Source: Thalassotalea nanhaiensis (GTDB lineage: Bacteria > Pseudomonadota > Gammaproteobacteria > Enterobacterales > Alteromonadaceae). From it: a stretch of 64,000 bases of DNA. The notes beneath the pieces are model-generated. The model had not been told where the DNA came from. It was given only the letters and a program-made list of their open reading frames with translations, and ran no database searches. Location: the NCBI RefSeq assembly GCF_031583575.1, contig NZ_CP134146.1, positions 2,356,001 through 2,420,000 on the forward strand, in the 5' to 3' direction. Position 1 is the first letter of the stretch. Each line of letters opens with the position of its first letter. Of the stretch, positions 53,345-61,733 are shown in pieces. The translations under genes were made by a program, and so were the position numbers.

Positions 53345-54349
53345 ATGAAGATAATACCTCTCATTCCTACCCACTTTTATTTGCCTTATTTTTTAGCCTT
53401 AAAAGACTTTGATATTAAGCACTTACATTTTCAAGACTATATAGACATGGTGATGGATAATGATCCTGAACTAGTCGATTTTAAAATATCCGCGGTGGTA
53501 TTTAGGCACCTTTTCGAAATCATTGAGCGTAACCGTATTAAAGATTTTGGCATATATTCTGCGCAGAAGTATTCATTAAAGGCTTTTTCAAGTCAGCTCA
53601 AAGAACTTGAACAAAATAATAATGTTCTATTATCCAATTTATTTAAGTTCTGCTGTGAGTTTAATAAACAGGGTTACTTACCATCAGCATCATTAGAAAA
53701 AGCAAATAGTGGCGACATTTACTTTTGTCATAAACGGATGACTAAGTTTTCCATTGGCGAAAATATTGTTCAACAGCACAGCATCATATCTTTTATTTCT
53801 GTGATCCAATTTTTAATCGGCGATGAACAATGGCAACCAAAGGAGGTTCACTTACAAGGGCTGCAAGATGATGATGAGTTACAACATGCTCTACCGAATA
53901 CTCAAATATATCGAGGCCGAGAGTGCAATCGAGTCGTAATAGAACGCAGCATGTTAGCAGAGTCACTCTCTGATAAATACTTTATAAAAAGGCGCCAATA
54001 TAGTTACTCTCCCCCTGAAAATTTCTGTGACCAATTGATACAGCTACTGACGCCTTTTATTGGCCAAAAAATACCGAAAATTAACTATATAGCTAAAATA
54101 TCGGGAATTTCAGCAAGAACGATCCAACGTATATTGCTTTTGGAAGGTAAAAGCTATCGGAAATTATTAACGTTGATGATGATGGATAAAGCTAAGGTAG
54201 AGCTTTGTAATTCTGATAAGAAAATACAGGAAATTAGTGCCCTGCTTGGTTATACCGATAAAGCCCATTTTACACGCGCTTTTAAAACTTCTTTTGGTAT
54301 TACACCTAAAAGTTACCGACAACTAAATACTAAAAAAGCCTCAAAATAA
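53345..54349 (+). CDS. AraC-family regulator, partner of M19 protein 4
   Basis: A 334-aa regulator, the most divergent of the four in its sensor half (MKIIPLIPTHFYLPYFLALKDF at the start). The DNA-binding end is clear: ISGISARTIQRILLLEGKSYRKLLTLMM and ISALLGYTDKAHFTRAFKTSFGITPKSYRQ. It is divergent from the M19-4 gene, 134 bases apart, so it is likely to regulate it. The stop codon lies inside a terminator hairpin shared with the SDR gene. Confidence 0.92.
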   Translation: MKIIPLIPTHFYLPYFLALKDFDIKHLHFQDYIDMVMDNDPELVDFKISAVVFRHLFEIIERNRIKDFGIYSAQKYSLKAFSSQLKELEQNNNVLLSNLFKFCCEFNKQGYLPSASLEKANSGDIYFCHKRMTKFSIGENIVQQHSIISFISVIQFLIGDEQWQPKEVHLQGLQDDDELQHALPNTQIYRGRECNRVVIERSMLAESLSDKYFIKRRQYSYSPPENFCDQLIQLLTPFIGQKIPKINYIAKISGISARTIQRILLLEGKSYRKLLTLMMMDKAKVELCNSDKKIQEISALLGYTDKAHFTRAFKTSFGITPKSYRQLNTKKASK

Positions 54350-54367
54350 GCAATACTTTGAGGCTTT
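54335..54367. terminator. Bidirectional terminator overlapping the AraC stop
   Basis: AAAGCCTCAAA / TTTGAGGCTTT with an 11-base loop. The left arm encodes the last residues of the AraC gene. Confidence 0.82.
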
Positions 54368-54385
54368 AATTAAAGATAAATGTTT

Positions 54386-55267
54386 TTAATTATTTATCAT
54401 CATCTGCTGAATCTTTTCAACGCCATAACTCTCTATTTGATCATCACGAAGACCTGCGCTTTCACCTTTTATGATTGGGCTCATGCGATGGTTTAATATC
54501 TCTTGAGAAAAATCATGGGTAAATAGGTAAAAGTTTTCATCTTCAATGGTTTTAATAATTTGTAGTGCGACTTCACTTCCGTCTAAACCACGGCCATCAA
54601 AACCTGCGGTAAAGTTTTCTTTAATCGTTGCCAGTGGATCACCATCGGCAACTTCAAAACCTTTTTGTGTGCCTAATAAACCTGTTTTTACAAAGCCCGG
54701 ACAAGCAACTGAAATCTTAATATCAGTATTACCTAACATTTCCAGTTCAAGTTTAATTGATTCACTTATCGCTACCACGCCAAACTTACTGGCATGATAT
54801 GGCCCAAAACAAGGCTCAACTACATGCCCTGCCAGTGACGCAGTATTCACAATGTGAGCTTTATTGCCCTGCTCCAAAATACGTGGCATAAACGCACGAA
54901 CACCGTTAATTACACCTTTTAGGTTTATGTCGAGGTGAAAATCCCATTCGTTTTCATCACATTCCCAGGTAAATTTTGGCGCTGTAAATACACCGGCATT
55001 GTTAATAAGCACATCCACTTGTCCAAACTCACTAAACGCCGCATTGGCAACGGCATTTACTTGTTCAAACTTGCGCACATCAGCGGGTACGGCAATTACC
55101 TTGGTATTATTGCTTTCAAGTTCGTTTTTCACTTTGTCCAGCGCTTCTTGGTTAAGGTCTGTTATTACCAAATTAGCCCCGCGAGCGGCGAAACTATTTG
55201 CTAAACAAAGGCCAATGCCAGATGCAGCACCAGTGATCACGACAACTTTCTGTTTAAAATCTTTCAT
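54386..55267 (-). CDS. Short-chain dehydrogenase/reductase
   Basis: A 293-aa NAD(P)-dependent oxidoreductase. Cofactor motif TGAASGIG is at about residues 12-19, with an acidic ITDLN after the second strand, favouring NAD. VLINNAGV, the catalytic Ser in NTASLAG and YHASKFG (Tyr-x3-Lys) are present. A long C-terminal part (PLATIKENFTAGFDGRG, FLFTHDFSQEILNH-like) is longer than classical SDRs. It lies 26 bases after an Asp/Glu racemase-family gene, so both probably act on one substrate; the substrate is unknown. Confidence 0.9.
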   Translation of the reverse strand: MKDFKQKVVVITGAASGIGLCLANSFAARGANLVITDLNQEALDKVKNELESNNTKVIAVPADVRKFEQVNAVANAAFSEFGQVDVLINNAGVFTAPKFTWECDENEWDFHLDINLKGVINGVRAFMPRILEQGNKAHIVNTASLAGHVVEPCFGPYHASKFGVVAISESIKLELEMLGNTDIKISVACPGFVKTGLLGTQKGFEVADGDPLATIKENFTAGFDGRGLDGSEVALQIIKTIEDENFYLFTHDFSQEILNHRMSPIIKGESAGLRDDQIESYGVEKIQQMMINN

Positions 55268-55293
55268 CTTATTTCTCTGTCCAGTGCAACAAA

Positions 55294-56118
55294 CTAATTT
55301 TTACAAACGGTACGCTGTACCATGTTAACCATATCAAGAGCATCGAACACAGGTAAGCCAGTGGCTTGTCTAATAGCTTCTGAATACACTGGCATTTCAG
55401 TACATTCTAATAAGAACATTCCTAAATCTGGATATTCGTTTTTTAGGTTTACGGCGGTATTAACGATGGCCTGTTCAACGGCATTTTTATCATATGCATC
55501 GGTAGTCATTGTTAACCATACCTTGGTATCTTCAGGTTCTGCTTCATTCATCCCCCTAACCACAATAGGCATATCATCAGTTACGCCACATTCTTTTAGT
55601 AAAATGTTATCGCGTACTCTAAGCTGCTCCTCACTTACGGTTAGAATGCCTATTCGCTTTCCTTTAGCCATACTTTTATGTAAAAGCGGAGCAAACAGTA
55701 CAGTGGAAGAATAAAATGGAATATCGAGTTCTGCGGCGATCAAGGATTGGATCGCACCAGTTAATCCACAGCCACCAACAATAGCTTTAACCCCATCTTC
55801 CTGTAATTGTTTCGCTGCATGAATCCAATTAGGTAAATTCCAACCACGCCATTCATCTCGACCATCGATGAATCCTTTTGGATCAACAGGATCATCAACG
55901 AAAGCAATTCTTACTGGGAAGTCATAACTTTTTGCGTAGGCAAAATGTTTTGGATAAGAGATACAGTTATACCAAGGGCGAAATACTAATAAACCAATAT
56001 CTTCACCGAAGTCATAATTGCGCTTATCACTACCGGTCATTTCTGTAATAACAGGCTCTTTCTTCACCCTGTCTAAGGAAAGACGGCTACGTTTTTTAAT
56101 ATTATCAACAGGCATCAT
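55294..56118 (-). CDS. Aspartate/glutamate racemase-superfamily protein
   Basis: A 274-aa enzyme of the Asp/Glu/hydantoin racemase fold. Both catalytic cysteine positions are filled: GGCGLTGAIQSL (about residue 123) and LLECTEMPVYSEA (about residue 240), each in the usual setting. Members racemise amino acids or hydantoins, isomerise maleate or decarboxylate arylmalonates; the long N-terminus (~25 residues) is unusual. It is in an operon with an SDR. Near the D-aminoacylase and dipeptidase homologues, amino-acid racemisation is an attractive but unproven role. Confidence 0.85.
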   Translation of the reverse strand: MMPVDNIKKRSRLSLDRVKKEPVITEMTGSDKRNYDFGEDIGLLVFRPWYNCISYPKHFAYAKSYDFPVRIAFVDDPVDPKGFIDGRDEWRGWNLPNWIHAAKQLQEDGVKAIVGGCGLTGAIQSLIAAELDIPFYSSTVLFAPLLHKSMAKGKRIGILTVSEEQLRVRDNILLKECGVTDDMPIVVRGMNEAEPEDTKVWLTMTTDAYDKNAVEQAIVNTAVNLKNEYPDLGMFLLECTEMPVYSEAIRQATGLPVFDALDMVNMVQRTVCKN

Positions 56119-56309
56119 ATCTACTTCTAATTAGAGTTTAATAAAGGATATACCCTTGATATATAAAAAGGTAGCTACTGAGTAAAACAGTACTAGTTTT
56201 GACATTTATTGTGCAATTAAAGACTAGAAATAGCATATTAAGTCATAAGAGAATTGAAGTTCTTCTTGTACTGTTAGTGGGGAATGAAACAGATGATAAA
56301 CTTTAAGGC

Positions 56310-56738
56310 TCAATCAAGCTTATCGGAATTAGTTAACTTAGCTCCCTCTTTAGCCACAAACACCACTAGAATTTTTGCACTTTCTGAGTGACTCATATTC
56401 TTAGTTAAAGAGTGATTATCGCCAGGTAATTCCATCCAGGTATCACCAGCCTTATATTCAATAAGATCTTCTCCATTGAGTTGCGATCCAACAATACCTT
56501 CAAGCACATAAACAAAGACAAAGGCATCGTGCTGATGTTCACCTACTTCAATTCCTGGTTTTAACTCAACGGTAAGTGTGGTTAATTTATGCTCGGCTAC
56601 ATTAGGTAAAGCCGTCGACAATAACATTTGCCTTATTACAGTATGTTGATTGTCATCATCATTACCATGAGTCAATGCTGATAATGATATTAACAACATT
56701 ACTGTCCAGAGGAAGTTCTTTAGTTTTAATAATTGCAT
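56310..56738 (-). CDS. Secreted cupin-domain protein
   Basis: A ~142-aa periplasmic protein with a signal peptide (LKNFLWTVMLLISLSALTHG) and a single cupin barrel. Metal-type residues are in VGEHQHDAFVFVYVLEG and PGDNHSLTKN. Activity unknown; single cupins in catabolic clusters are often dioxygenases, isomerases or sensors. Two adjacent ATGs (56741, 56738) follow AAGGAGTGG; the second has better spacing. It lies alone between the racemase and an AhpD-like gene on the same strand. Confidence 0.85.
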   Translation of the reverse strand: MQLLKLKNFLWTVMLLISLSALTHGNDDDNQHTVIRQMLLSTALPNVAEHKLTTLTVELKPGIEVGEHQHDAFVFVYVLEGIVGSQLNGEDLIEYKAGDTWMELPGDNHSLTKNMSHSESAKILVVFVAKEGAKLTNSDKLD

Positions 56739-56817
56739 CATCCACTCCTTTCTTAATAAGTAAATTCAAAGCGCTCAATTATTGACTGAGCGCTTTAACA
56801 TGAACAATAAATGGTTA

Positions 56818-57243
56818 TTAGCTTGCCATAGATACGCCGATACGGTTCCAAGCATTAATTATTGCAGCTAACATAATGAGCTGGGCAATTTCTTCTTCAC
56901 TAAAAAACATACCAAGATTTGTGTAAGTTTCCTTGCTTAAACCTTCAACAGAAATATTTGTGATTTCATCAGTTGCGGCTAATACAGCTTGTTCTTTCTC
57001 ATTAAATAGATCGGATGTTTTCCAGTTATCTAACGCGGCTATGCGCTCATTCGACTCACCCAATTTTGTAGCAGCGTCTTTGTGCATGCCAATACAAAAT
57101 TGACAACCATTTATAATTGATGCACGAATGCGAACCATTTCTTGTAAATTTGCTTCGATGGTTGATTTTGCTATATAGCCTTCTAAACCAAACATTGCTT
57201 GATACGCTTGAGGTTGTACTTGTTGAATATTAACTCTGTTCAT
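56818..57243 (-). CDS. AhpD-like / carboxymuconolactone decarboxylase-family protein
   Basis: A 141-aa helical protein with the redox motif GCQFCIGMH (Cys47, Cys50, His54), as in AhpD-type peroxidase reductants. The C-terminal IAQLIMLAAIINAWNRIGVSM is typical of the family. It probably acts on peroxides or as a thiol reductant in the cytoplasm. It is divergent from the LysR-type gene at 57382, which is the likely regulator. Confidence 0.92.
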   Translation of the reverse strand: MNRVNIQQVQPQAYQAMFGLEGYIAKSTIEANLQEMVRIRASIINGCQFCIGMHKDAATKLGESNERIAALDNWKTSDLFNEKEQAVLAATDEITNISVEGLSKETYTNLGMFFSEEEIAQLIMLAAIINAWNRIGVSMAS

Positions 57244-57381
57244 TATCGTTACCTTATCTCTTGTTGATATGAGGCTTAAAGCCTTTGCGATTTGATGGTG
57301 TAATTATATTTATTTTTAATTAATGAATAAACAGCTATAATCTCAAAACACTTTTGTAAAAACAGCATCAATGAGTAAGTA

Positions 57382-58275
57382 TTGTTAAAAACACATGTTA
57401 TAGATTTAGAAATATTTATTGCTGTAGTCGATTCAGCAAGCTTTACAAAAGCGGCTGACCATCTCGATATTGCTCCGTCTGTAGTAAGTCGCAGTATAAA
57501 AAAGCTTGAGCAACAATACAGTACAACCTTGCTGCATCGCACTACACGAAAAATTAGCATTACCCAAGAAGGCGAATGGCTATTCTCCAAAGCCAATGAA
57601 ATTATTAAACAGATTAAAGATACTGAAGCATATTTACTGGCAGAAAAGACGACTCCCAAAGGCATCTTAAGAATTGATGCCGCTACCCCATTTGCAATCC
57701 ATGCCCTAGCCCCGTTGATTGGCCAGTTTAATCAGTTATATCCTCAAGTGAACGTTGTTTTAGAAGCACATGAATCTAACATTAACCTGATTGAGCGAAA
57801 AGTTGATGTGGCAATACGAATTGGTGATTTAGAGGATTCCTCGTTGAAAGCCAAAAAACTTGGTAATACTTATCGAAAAATTTATGCGGCGCCAAGTTAT
57901 ATAAAGCAGTTAGGTCAGCCAAGTTGCGCAGAAGATTTAACAAATCATAAATGTTTAGGCTTTAGCAAACCCAATAAGTTAAACACCTGGCCAATAAAAG
58001 ATAACAACAATGACCTAGTTGTTATTGAGCCGAGCATTTTTGCAGACAATGGCGAAACGTTAAAGCAGCTGGCAGTAAAAGGCGCCGGTATTGCCTGTAT
58101 TTCAGCCTTTACAGCGGCGGATGATGTAAAAGAAGGCAAGTTAATTGCTCTACTAGAGCAACAACAAGAAACAGTAAACATTCCTGTTTATGCGGTTTAT
58201 TATGCCGATAAAGCAATGAATAGTCGTGTAAGAGTATTTATCGATTATATAGCCGAGCATATCAATTTAGGCTAA
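57382..58275 (+). CDS. LysR-family transcriptional regulator
   Basis: A 297-aa regulator with an N-terminal HTH (DLEIFIAVVDSASFTKAADHLDIAPSVVSRSIKKLEQQYSTTLLHRTTRK) and a LysR substrate-binding domain. It starts at TTG; the nearby ATG at 57371 is in another frame and ends at once. It is divergent from the AhpD-like gene, 138 bases apart, the classical LysR arrangement, so it probably controls that gene and perhaps the cupin gene beyond. Confidence 0.93.
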   Translation: MLKTHVIDLEIFIAVVDSASFTKAADHLDIAPSVVSRSIKKLEQQYSTTLLHRTTRKISITQEGEWLFSKANEIIKQIKDTEAYLLAEKTTPKGILRIDAATPFAIHALAPLIGQFNQLYPQVNVVLEAHESNINLIERKVDVAIRIGDLEDSSLKAKKLGNTYRKIYAAPSYIKQLGQPSCAEDLTNHKCLGFSKPNKLNTWPIKDNNNDLVVIEPSIFADNGETLKQLAVKGAGIACISAFTAADDVKEGKLIALLEQQQETVNIPVYAVYYADKAMNSRVRVFIDYIAEHINLG

Positions 58276-58325
58276 ACCAATCATTTCTCTATCTGTTTGC
58301 CTAAGCTTTTATAAAGAAAAGCTCT

Positions 58326-58364
58326 AATACTGATCTTCTAGCATTAATTTCAAAGATCAGTATT
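58326..58364. terminator. Bidirectional inverted repeat between LysR and porin genes
   Basis: A perfect 12-base inverted repeat AATACTGATCTT / AAGATCAGTATT with a 15-base loop lies between convergent genes. No strong T-run. Confidence 0.6.
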
Positions 58365-58394
58365 AAAGCGTTTTAAACATTTCAAGCGTTACAT

Positions 58395-59582
58395 TTAAAA
58401 CACGTAACGGGCACCTATCGCTAATACATCATTGTTAACGCCATTGGCATCTTCAAAAGATTGACCGTCAGCATACGTTGTATCATCGAACTTATACTCA
58501 GCGAAGACTTTGAAATTATCTGACCAGTAATAACCAACACCTGCAACATAATAAGCCATTTCGTAATCATTGCCCTGCTCATCTGCAGTAAGTTGGTTAA
58601 CAGCAGCGAGTAATTCAATGTTGTTATCAAAACGGTATGTAACAACAGCCTCTAGGCCATTAGCATCGATTATTTCACCAGTATTGTCCATTTCATGGTT
58701 TTCAGTTTCTGAGGCAACAACCGCAGCATATAAACCATAATTACCAATGCTACCGTATGTTATATGAGCCGCGATCATAGTATCTTCTACGTCATCGACT
58801 AATGCAGGGTTTTCATTGGAAGTAACTTCGATATTTGCAACGTTATAACCAAGACCAATCTTTATATCCATTGGTAAACTATAAATGGCAGAAACTGCAT
58901 AGCTATTATCATAGGTAATGCTAATGTCTTTTGGCACAAATGGAGTACCAGGAATACCAGCCTCAGGTAAAGAATTTAAAAACTCTTCTGATATATCAAC
59001 TTCATTTTGTGTTGCTTGCATTTGCGCTGACACAAATAAGTTACCGAATGAGTTATTGTATTGCATCGCCTGCTCAGCACGACCAACACCTGTGTAACCA
59101 CCATCGGTTCCACGGTTAAAACTACCCGCAGCTTCAGCACCAAAGGCATTTAACATATCGGTTGGTGCGGTAATATGATAAATAGTACCCCATTGTTTAC
59201 CAAACGAGAATGAACCATAGGTATCGTGTTTAAAGCCAACATAACCTAAACGCGTTGAGATAGTGTCATCTGCCGCGCCCGGTGCCAATCTACCATCACC
59301 GCTGATTGTTAAGTTAGAATTGCTATTCACAGTATTTACAGCCCACTCAGCCTTTGCAAATGCACTCCAACCATCGTTAAGTTGGCGAGTAAATTCAAAG
59401 TTTACTCTAGAAGCACCATCTGACATTTCATCGAAACCATCACCAGAAACATACAAAATGTTAAAGAATCCACTAACATTAAGTGTGTTTTCTTTGTCTT
59501 TATAAATTTCTAATGCCGATGATGTGAAAGATGTTAAACCTAACGCTATGGCTGTAACGGCTACCGCTGTTGTATTTTGCAT
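58395..59582 (-). CDS. Gram-negative porin (general trimeric type)
   Basis: A 395-aa outer-membrane beta-barrel protein. It has a signal peptide (MQNTTAVAVTAIALGLTSFTSSA), alternating amphipathic strands, GYVGFKHDTYGSFSFGKQWG (the family signature near residue 115), and a C-terminal Phe in AIGARYVF as needed for BamA insertion. It probably admits small polar or anionic solutes. GAGG precedes the ATG. It is divergent from an EthD-domain gene with a 341-base promoter gap. Confidence 0.93.
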   Translation of the reverse strand: MQNTTAVAVTAIALGLTSFTSSALEIYKDKENTLNVSGFFNILYVSGDGFDEMSDGASRVNFEFTRQLNDGWSAFAKAEWAVNTVNSNSNLTISGDGRLAPGAADDTISTRLGYVGFKHDTYGSFSFGKQWGTIYHITAPTDMLNAFGAEAAGSFNRGTDGGYTGVGRAEQAMQYNNSFGNLFVSAQMQATQNEVDISEEFLNSLPEAGIPGTPFVPKDISITYDNSYAVSAIYSLPMDIKIGLGYNVANIEVTSNENPALVDDVEDTMIAAHITYGSIGNYGLYAAVVASETENHEMDNTGEIIDANGLEAVVTYRFDNNIELLAAVNQLTADEQGNDYEMAYYVAGVGYYWSDNFKVFAEYKFDDTTYADGQSFEDANGVNNDVLAIGARYVF

Positions 59583-59923
59583 AAATGCCTCAATATATGG
59601 ATTTAAGTATGTAACTCAAAAATTAATTGGCGCATTTATAGCAATACTAAGCTACTGAAAAAAGAGTAAAAAACAACTAAAAACAAGGTAATACAAAACA
59701 AAACACTTATTATTTTCTTTGACAAATTAACTGTGAAATTTGATAACTTTTTTAAAACTAATCCAAATTATTCTATGCTTAATCAGCCGTTAAAGCTGGA
59801 TGTAAAAAGTATTCATTTGGCAATTTTCGCCTATATAAAGACAGATTTTCCCATTTATAAGACCAGTAATTAACGAGTTATTTTGTAAATATTAACGGTA
59901 ATAAAAGAAGACATGGAAAAAAG
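59583..59923. promoter_or_regulatory. Divergent promoter region of porin and EthD genes
   Basis: A TTGACA at 59719 with GATAAC 17 bases later (59742-59747) is a good plus-strand promoter for the EthD gene, giving a long leader of about 170 bases. No gene or other structure is recognised. Confidence 0.45.
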
Positions 59924-60757
59924 ATGTTCAAGATCACTTACTATATAAAGAAAAAAGCAAACATCAGCAGCGAAGAGTTTAAAAACTATTGGTTGGGGGA
60001 ACATGCAGCCTTGCAAAAAGCTTACTTGGAGAAAATTGGCGTACGTCGTTATCAAAAATGTGAAATTTTACCTGAGCACCCTGTGGGGCTTGCCAGTGTT
60101 GAAGCATACCAAACAGGTCCGATTCATTATGACTTTGTTGATCACTTACACTTTAACGATATTGAAACCTTAAAATCAGGTAGCGAACTTGCTGACGTTA
60201 AAGAAGCGATGCAAGCATTATTTGAATCAGAAAACCAGTACGTTGATGTTGCTCAGTCAAATGTAAGTATGACTCACGACATTGCTCAATTTTATACCCA
60301 CGATGCCGAAGAAGTTCACGCAAAACCTGGCTCTGAATACGTGCATATTCATTATGTTGTTCGTAAATATTCGCACCTTTCACGCCAAGGTGCACAGTTG
60401 CATTGGAATGCTTGTCACGGCGCAGTATCAAGACAAGATATTAAATATTCAGTGCAAAAGAAATACGTACAAGCACACGTTATCGACTCTACCTTTGTTG
60501 ACTACATTAGTAACCTTAGAGGTTATGAAGTATGTGACGACTTAATTGGTCACGCTGAAGGTTGGATATCAACACAGCAAGCAGCCCCCGATTTCCCAGA
60601 GGATGAATGTGCCGAAGTTGTATCTATGTCTATGGATGATATTGATTTATTTGCAGACAAAAAACGTGGCCGCTTATTCGTAACCCAAGATCACTACATT
60701 ATCGATAAACAAATTATCGTTCGCCCAATGCCAGCATTCTTTGGCGCAGTTTATTAA
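59924..60757 (+). CDS. Protein with two EthD-like domains
   Basis: A 277-aa cytoplasmic protein made of two ferredoxin-like EthD repeats. The first starts MFKITYYIKKKANISSEEFKNYWLGEHA (residues 1-110) and the second is around HIHYVVRKYSHLSRQGAQLHWNACHG (from about 145). Each has the family's W-x-x-x-H pattern. EthD-type proteins occur in catabolic clusters, for example ether-fuel or polyketide degradation, as isomerase-like or accessory proteins; the role here is unknown. GGA precedes the ATG. It lies upstream of the FadR-LldD-GntP module. Confidence 0.85.
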   Translation: MFKITYYIKKKANISSEEFKNYWLGEHAALQKAYLEKIGVRRYQKCEILPEHPVGLASVEAYQTGPIHYDFVDHLHFNDIETLKSGSELADVKEAMQALFESENQYVDVAQSNVSMTHDIAQFYTHDAEEVHAKPGSEYVHIHYVVRKYSHLSRQGAQLHWNACHGAVSRQDIKYSVQKKYVQAHVIDSTFVDYISNLRGYEVCDDLIGHAEGWISTQQAAPDFPEDECAEVVSMSMDDIDLFADKKRGRLFVTQDHYIIDKQIIVRPMPAFFGAVY

Positions 60758-60793
60758 GTTTTGACTTTAACCTTATTCCACTATTAAGACATG

Positions 60794-60818
60794 GCCTCGC
60801 ATTAGCGAGGCTTTTTTT
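60794..60818 (+). terminator. Terminator of the EthD gene
   Basis: GCCTCGC-ATTA-GCGAGGC followed by seven T. Confidence 0.93.
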
Positions 60819-60851
60819 ATTTTTCTGTAAAACCATACTAACTACCACTAC

Positions 60852-60868
60852 AATTGGTACTACCAATT
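60852..60868. promoter_or_regulatory. LldR-like FCD-regulator operator
   Basis: AATTGGTA-C-TACCAATT is a perfect 17-base palindrome 107 bases before the GntR start. Its TTGGT-n3-ACCAA core fits operators of FadR-subfamily regulators, and the AATTGG...CCAATT frame is that of E. coli LldR. Autoregulation and control of the downstream hydroxyacid oxidase are likely. Confidence 0.65.
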
Positions 60869-60975
60869 TAATTTATAGTTTACACTACACTGAAAACTCA
60901 TATATAAACAACAACTTGCAAACTCGACAGCTGTAATCAACTGTAAGTTCTTAAAGAATTTAGTTAAGGTCAATC

Positions 60976-61686
60976 ATGGCAAATAAATCAATAAAACCTC
61001 AACTGGCGAAATCTGCAATTATTGCTAAAAAGATTGAAACCATGATCATTGACGGATCTTTATCTGAAGGACAAAAATTACCTTCCGAGCGGGCTCTAAG
61101 CACAACTTTGAAAGTATCACGCAACTGTTTACGTGAAGCGATTAAAGAGTTAAATGCTCGTGGCGTTTTAGAAACTAAACGTGGCAGTGGCACCCATGTA
61201 GCTTTGTTTAAAGATATACAGCCCAGTCGTTCGCTGATTGATTTATTAAATAACGATAAAAAGACGTTGACGGATATGTTTTATGTTCGACGCTTATTGG
61301 AAAGTGAAGCAACCAAGTTGGCAACAATAAATGCGACTGAACAAGATAAAGACAAAATTAGCGAAGCTTTTCAGCAACTTGTTAATGTGGAGCATTCAGA
61401 CGATGGCGCAGCTGTTGCCGAAAAAGATATTGCCTTTCATCGCAGTATTTATTTGGCAGCAAATAACCAGGTGTTACTGCTCGCACTCAACAGTATTCGC
61501 GATTTGATGATGAATTTCATGTATATGCTAGGCGATAAAGTTTATCCATTTGCACAAAATCATCGCGACTTAATCGCCCAGCATCAACGTATTTATGACG
61601 CCATAATCAAAGGTGATGCACAAAAGGCACAAGATGCGGCCATCGCTCATATTGATGCGGTAAAACAATATATAAAATTAAAATAA
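60976..61686 (+). CDS. GntR-family regulator, FadR/FCD subfamily (LldR-like)
   Basis: A 236-aa regulator. The winged helix includes LSEGQKLPSERALSTTLKVSRNCLREAIKELNARGVLETKRGSGTHV (residues about 33-78), and the FCD domain contains AEKDIAFHRSIYLAANNQVLLLAL with the usual metal/ligand histidines. It precedes an FMN-dependent hydroxyacid oxidase by 47 bases, and an LldR-like palindrome lies upstream, so it probably responds to L-lactate or a related hydroxy acid. Confidence 0.93.
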   Translation: MANKSIKPQLAKSAIIAKKIETMIIDGSLSEGQKLPSERALSTTLKVSRNCLREAIKELNARGVLETKRGSGTHVALFKDIQPSRSLIDLLNNDKKTLTDMFYVRRLLESEATKLATINATEQDKDKISEAFQQLVNVEHSDDGAAVAEKDIAFHRSIYLAANNQVLLLALNSIRDLMMNFMYMLGDKVYPFAQNHRDLIAQHQRIYDAIIKGDAQKAQDAAIAHIDAVKQYIKLK

Positions 61687-61733
61687 CAACTACCCTGCTT
61701 TTAGGGAATATAAAACACTTTGGGGAAATAATC

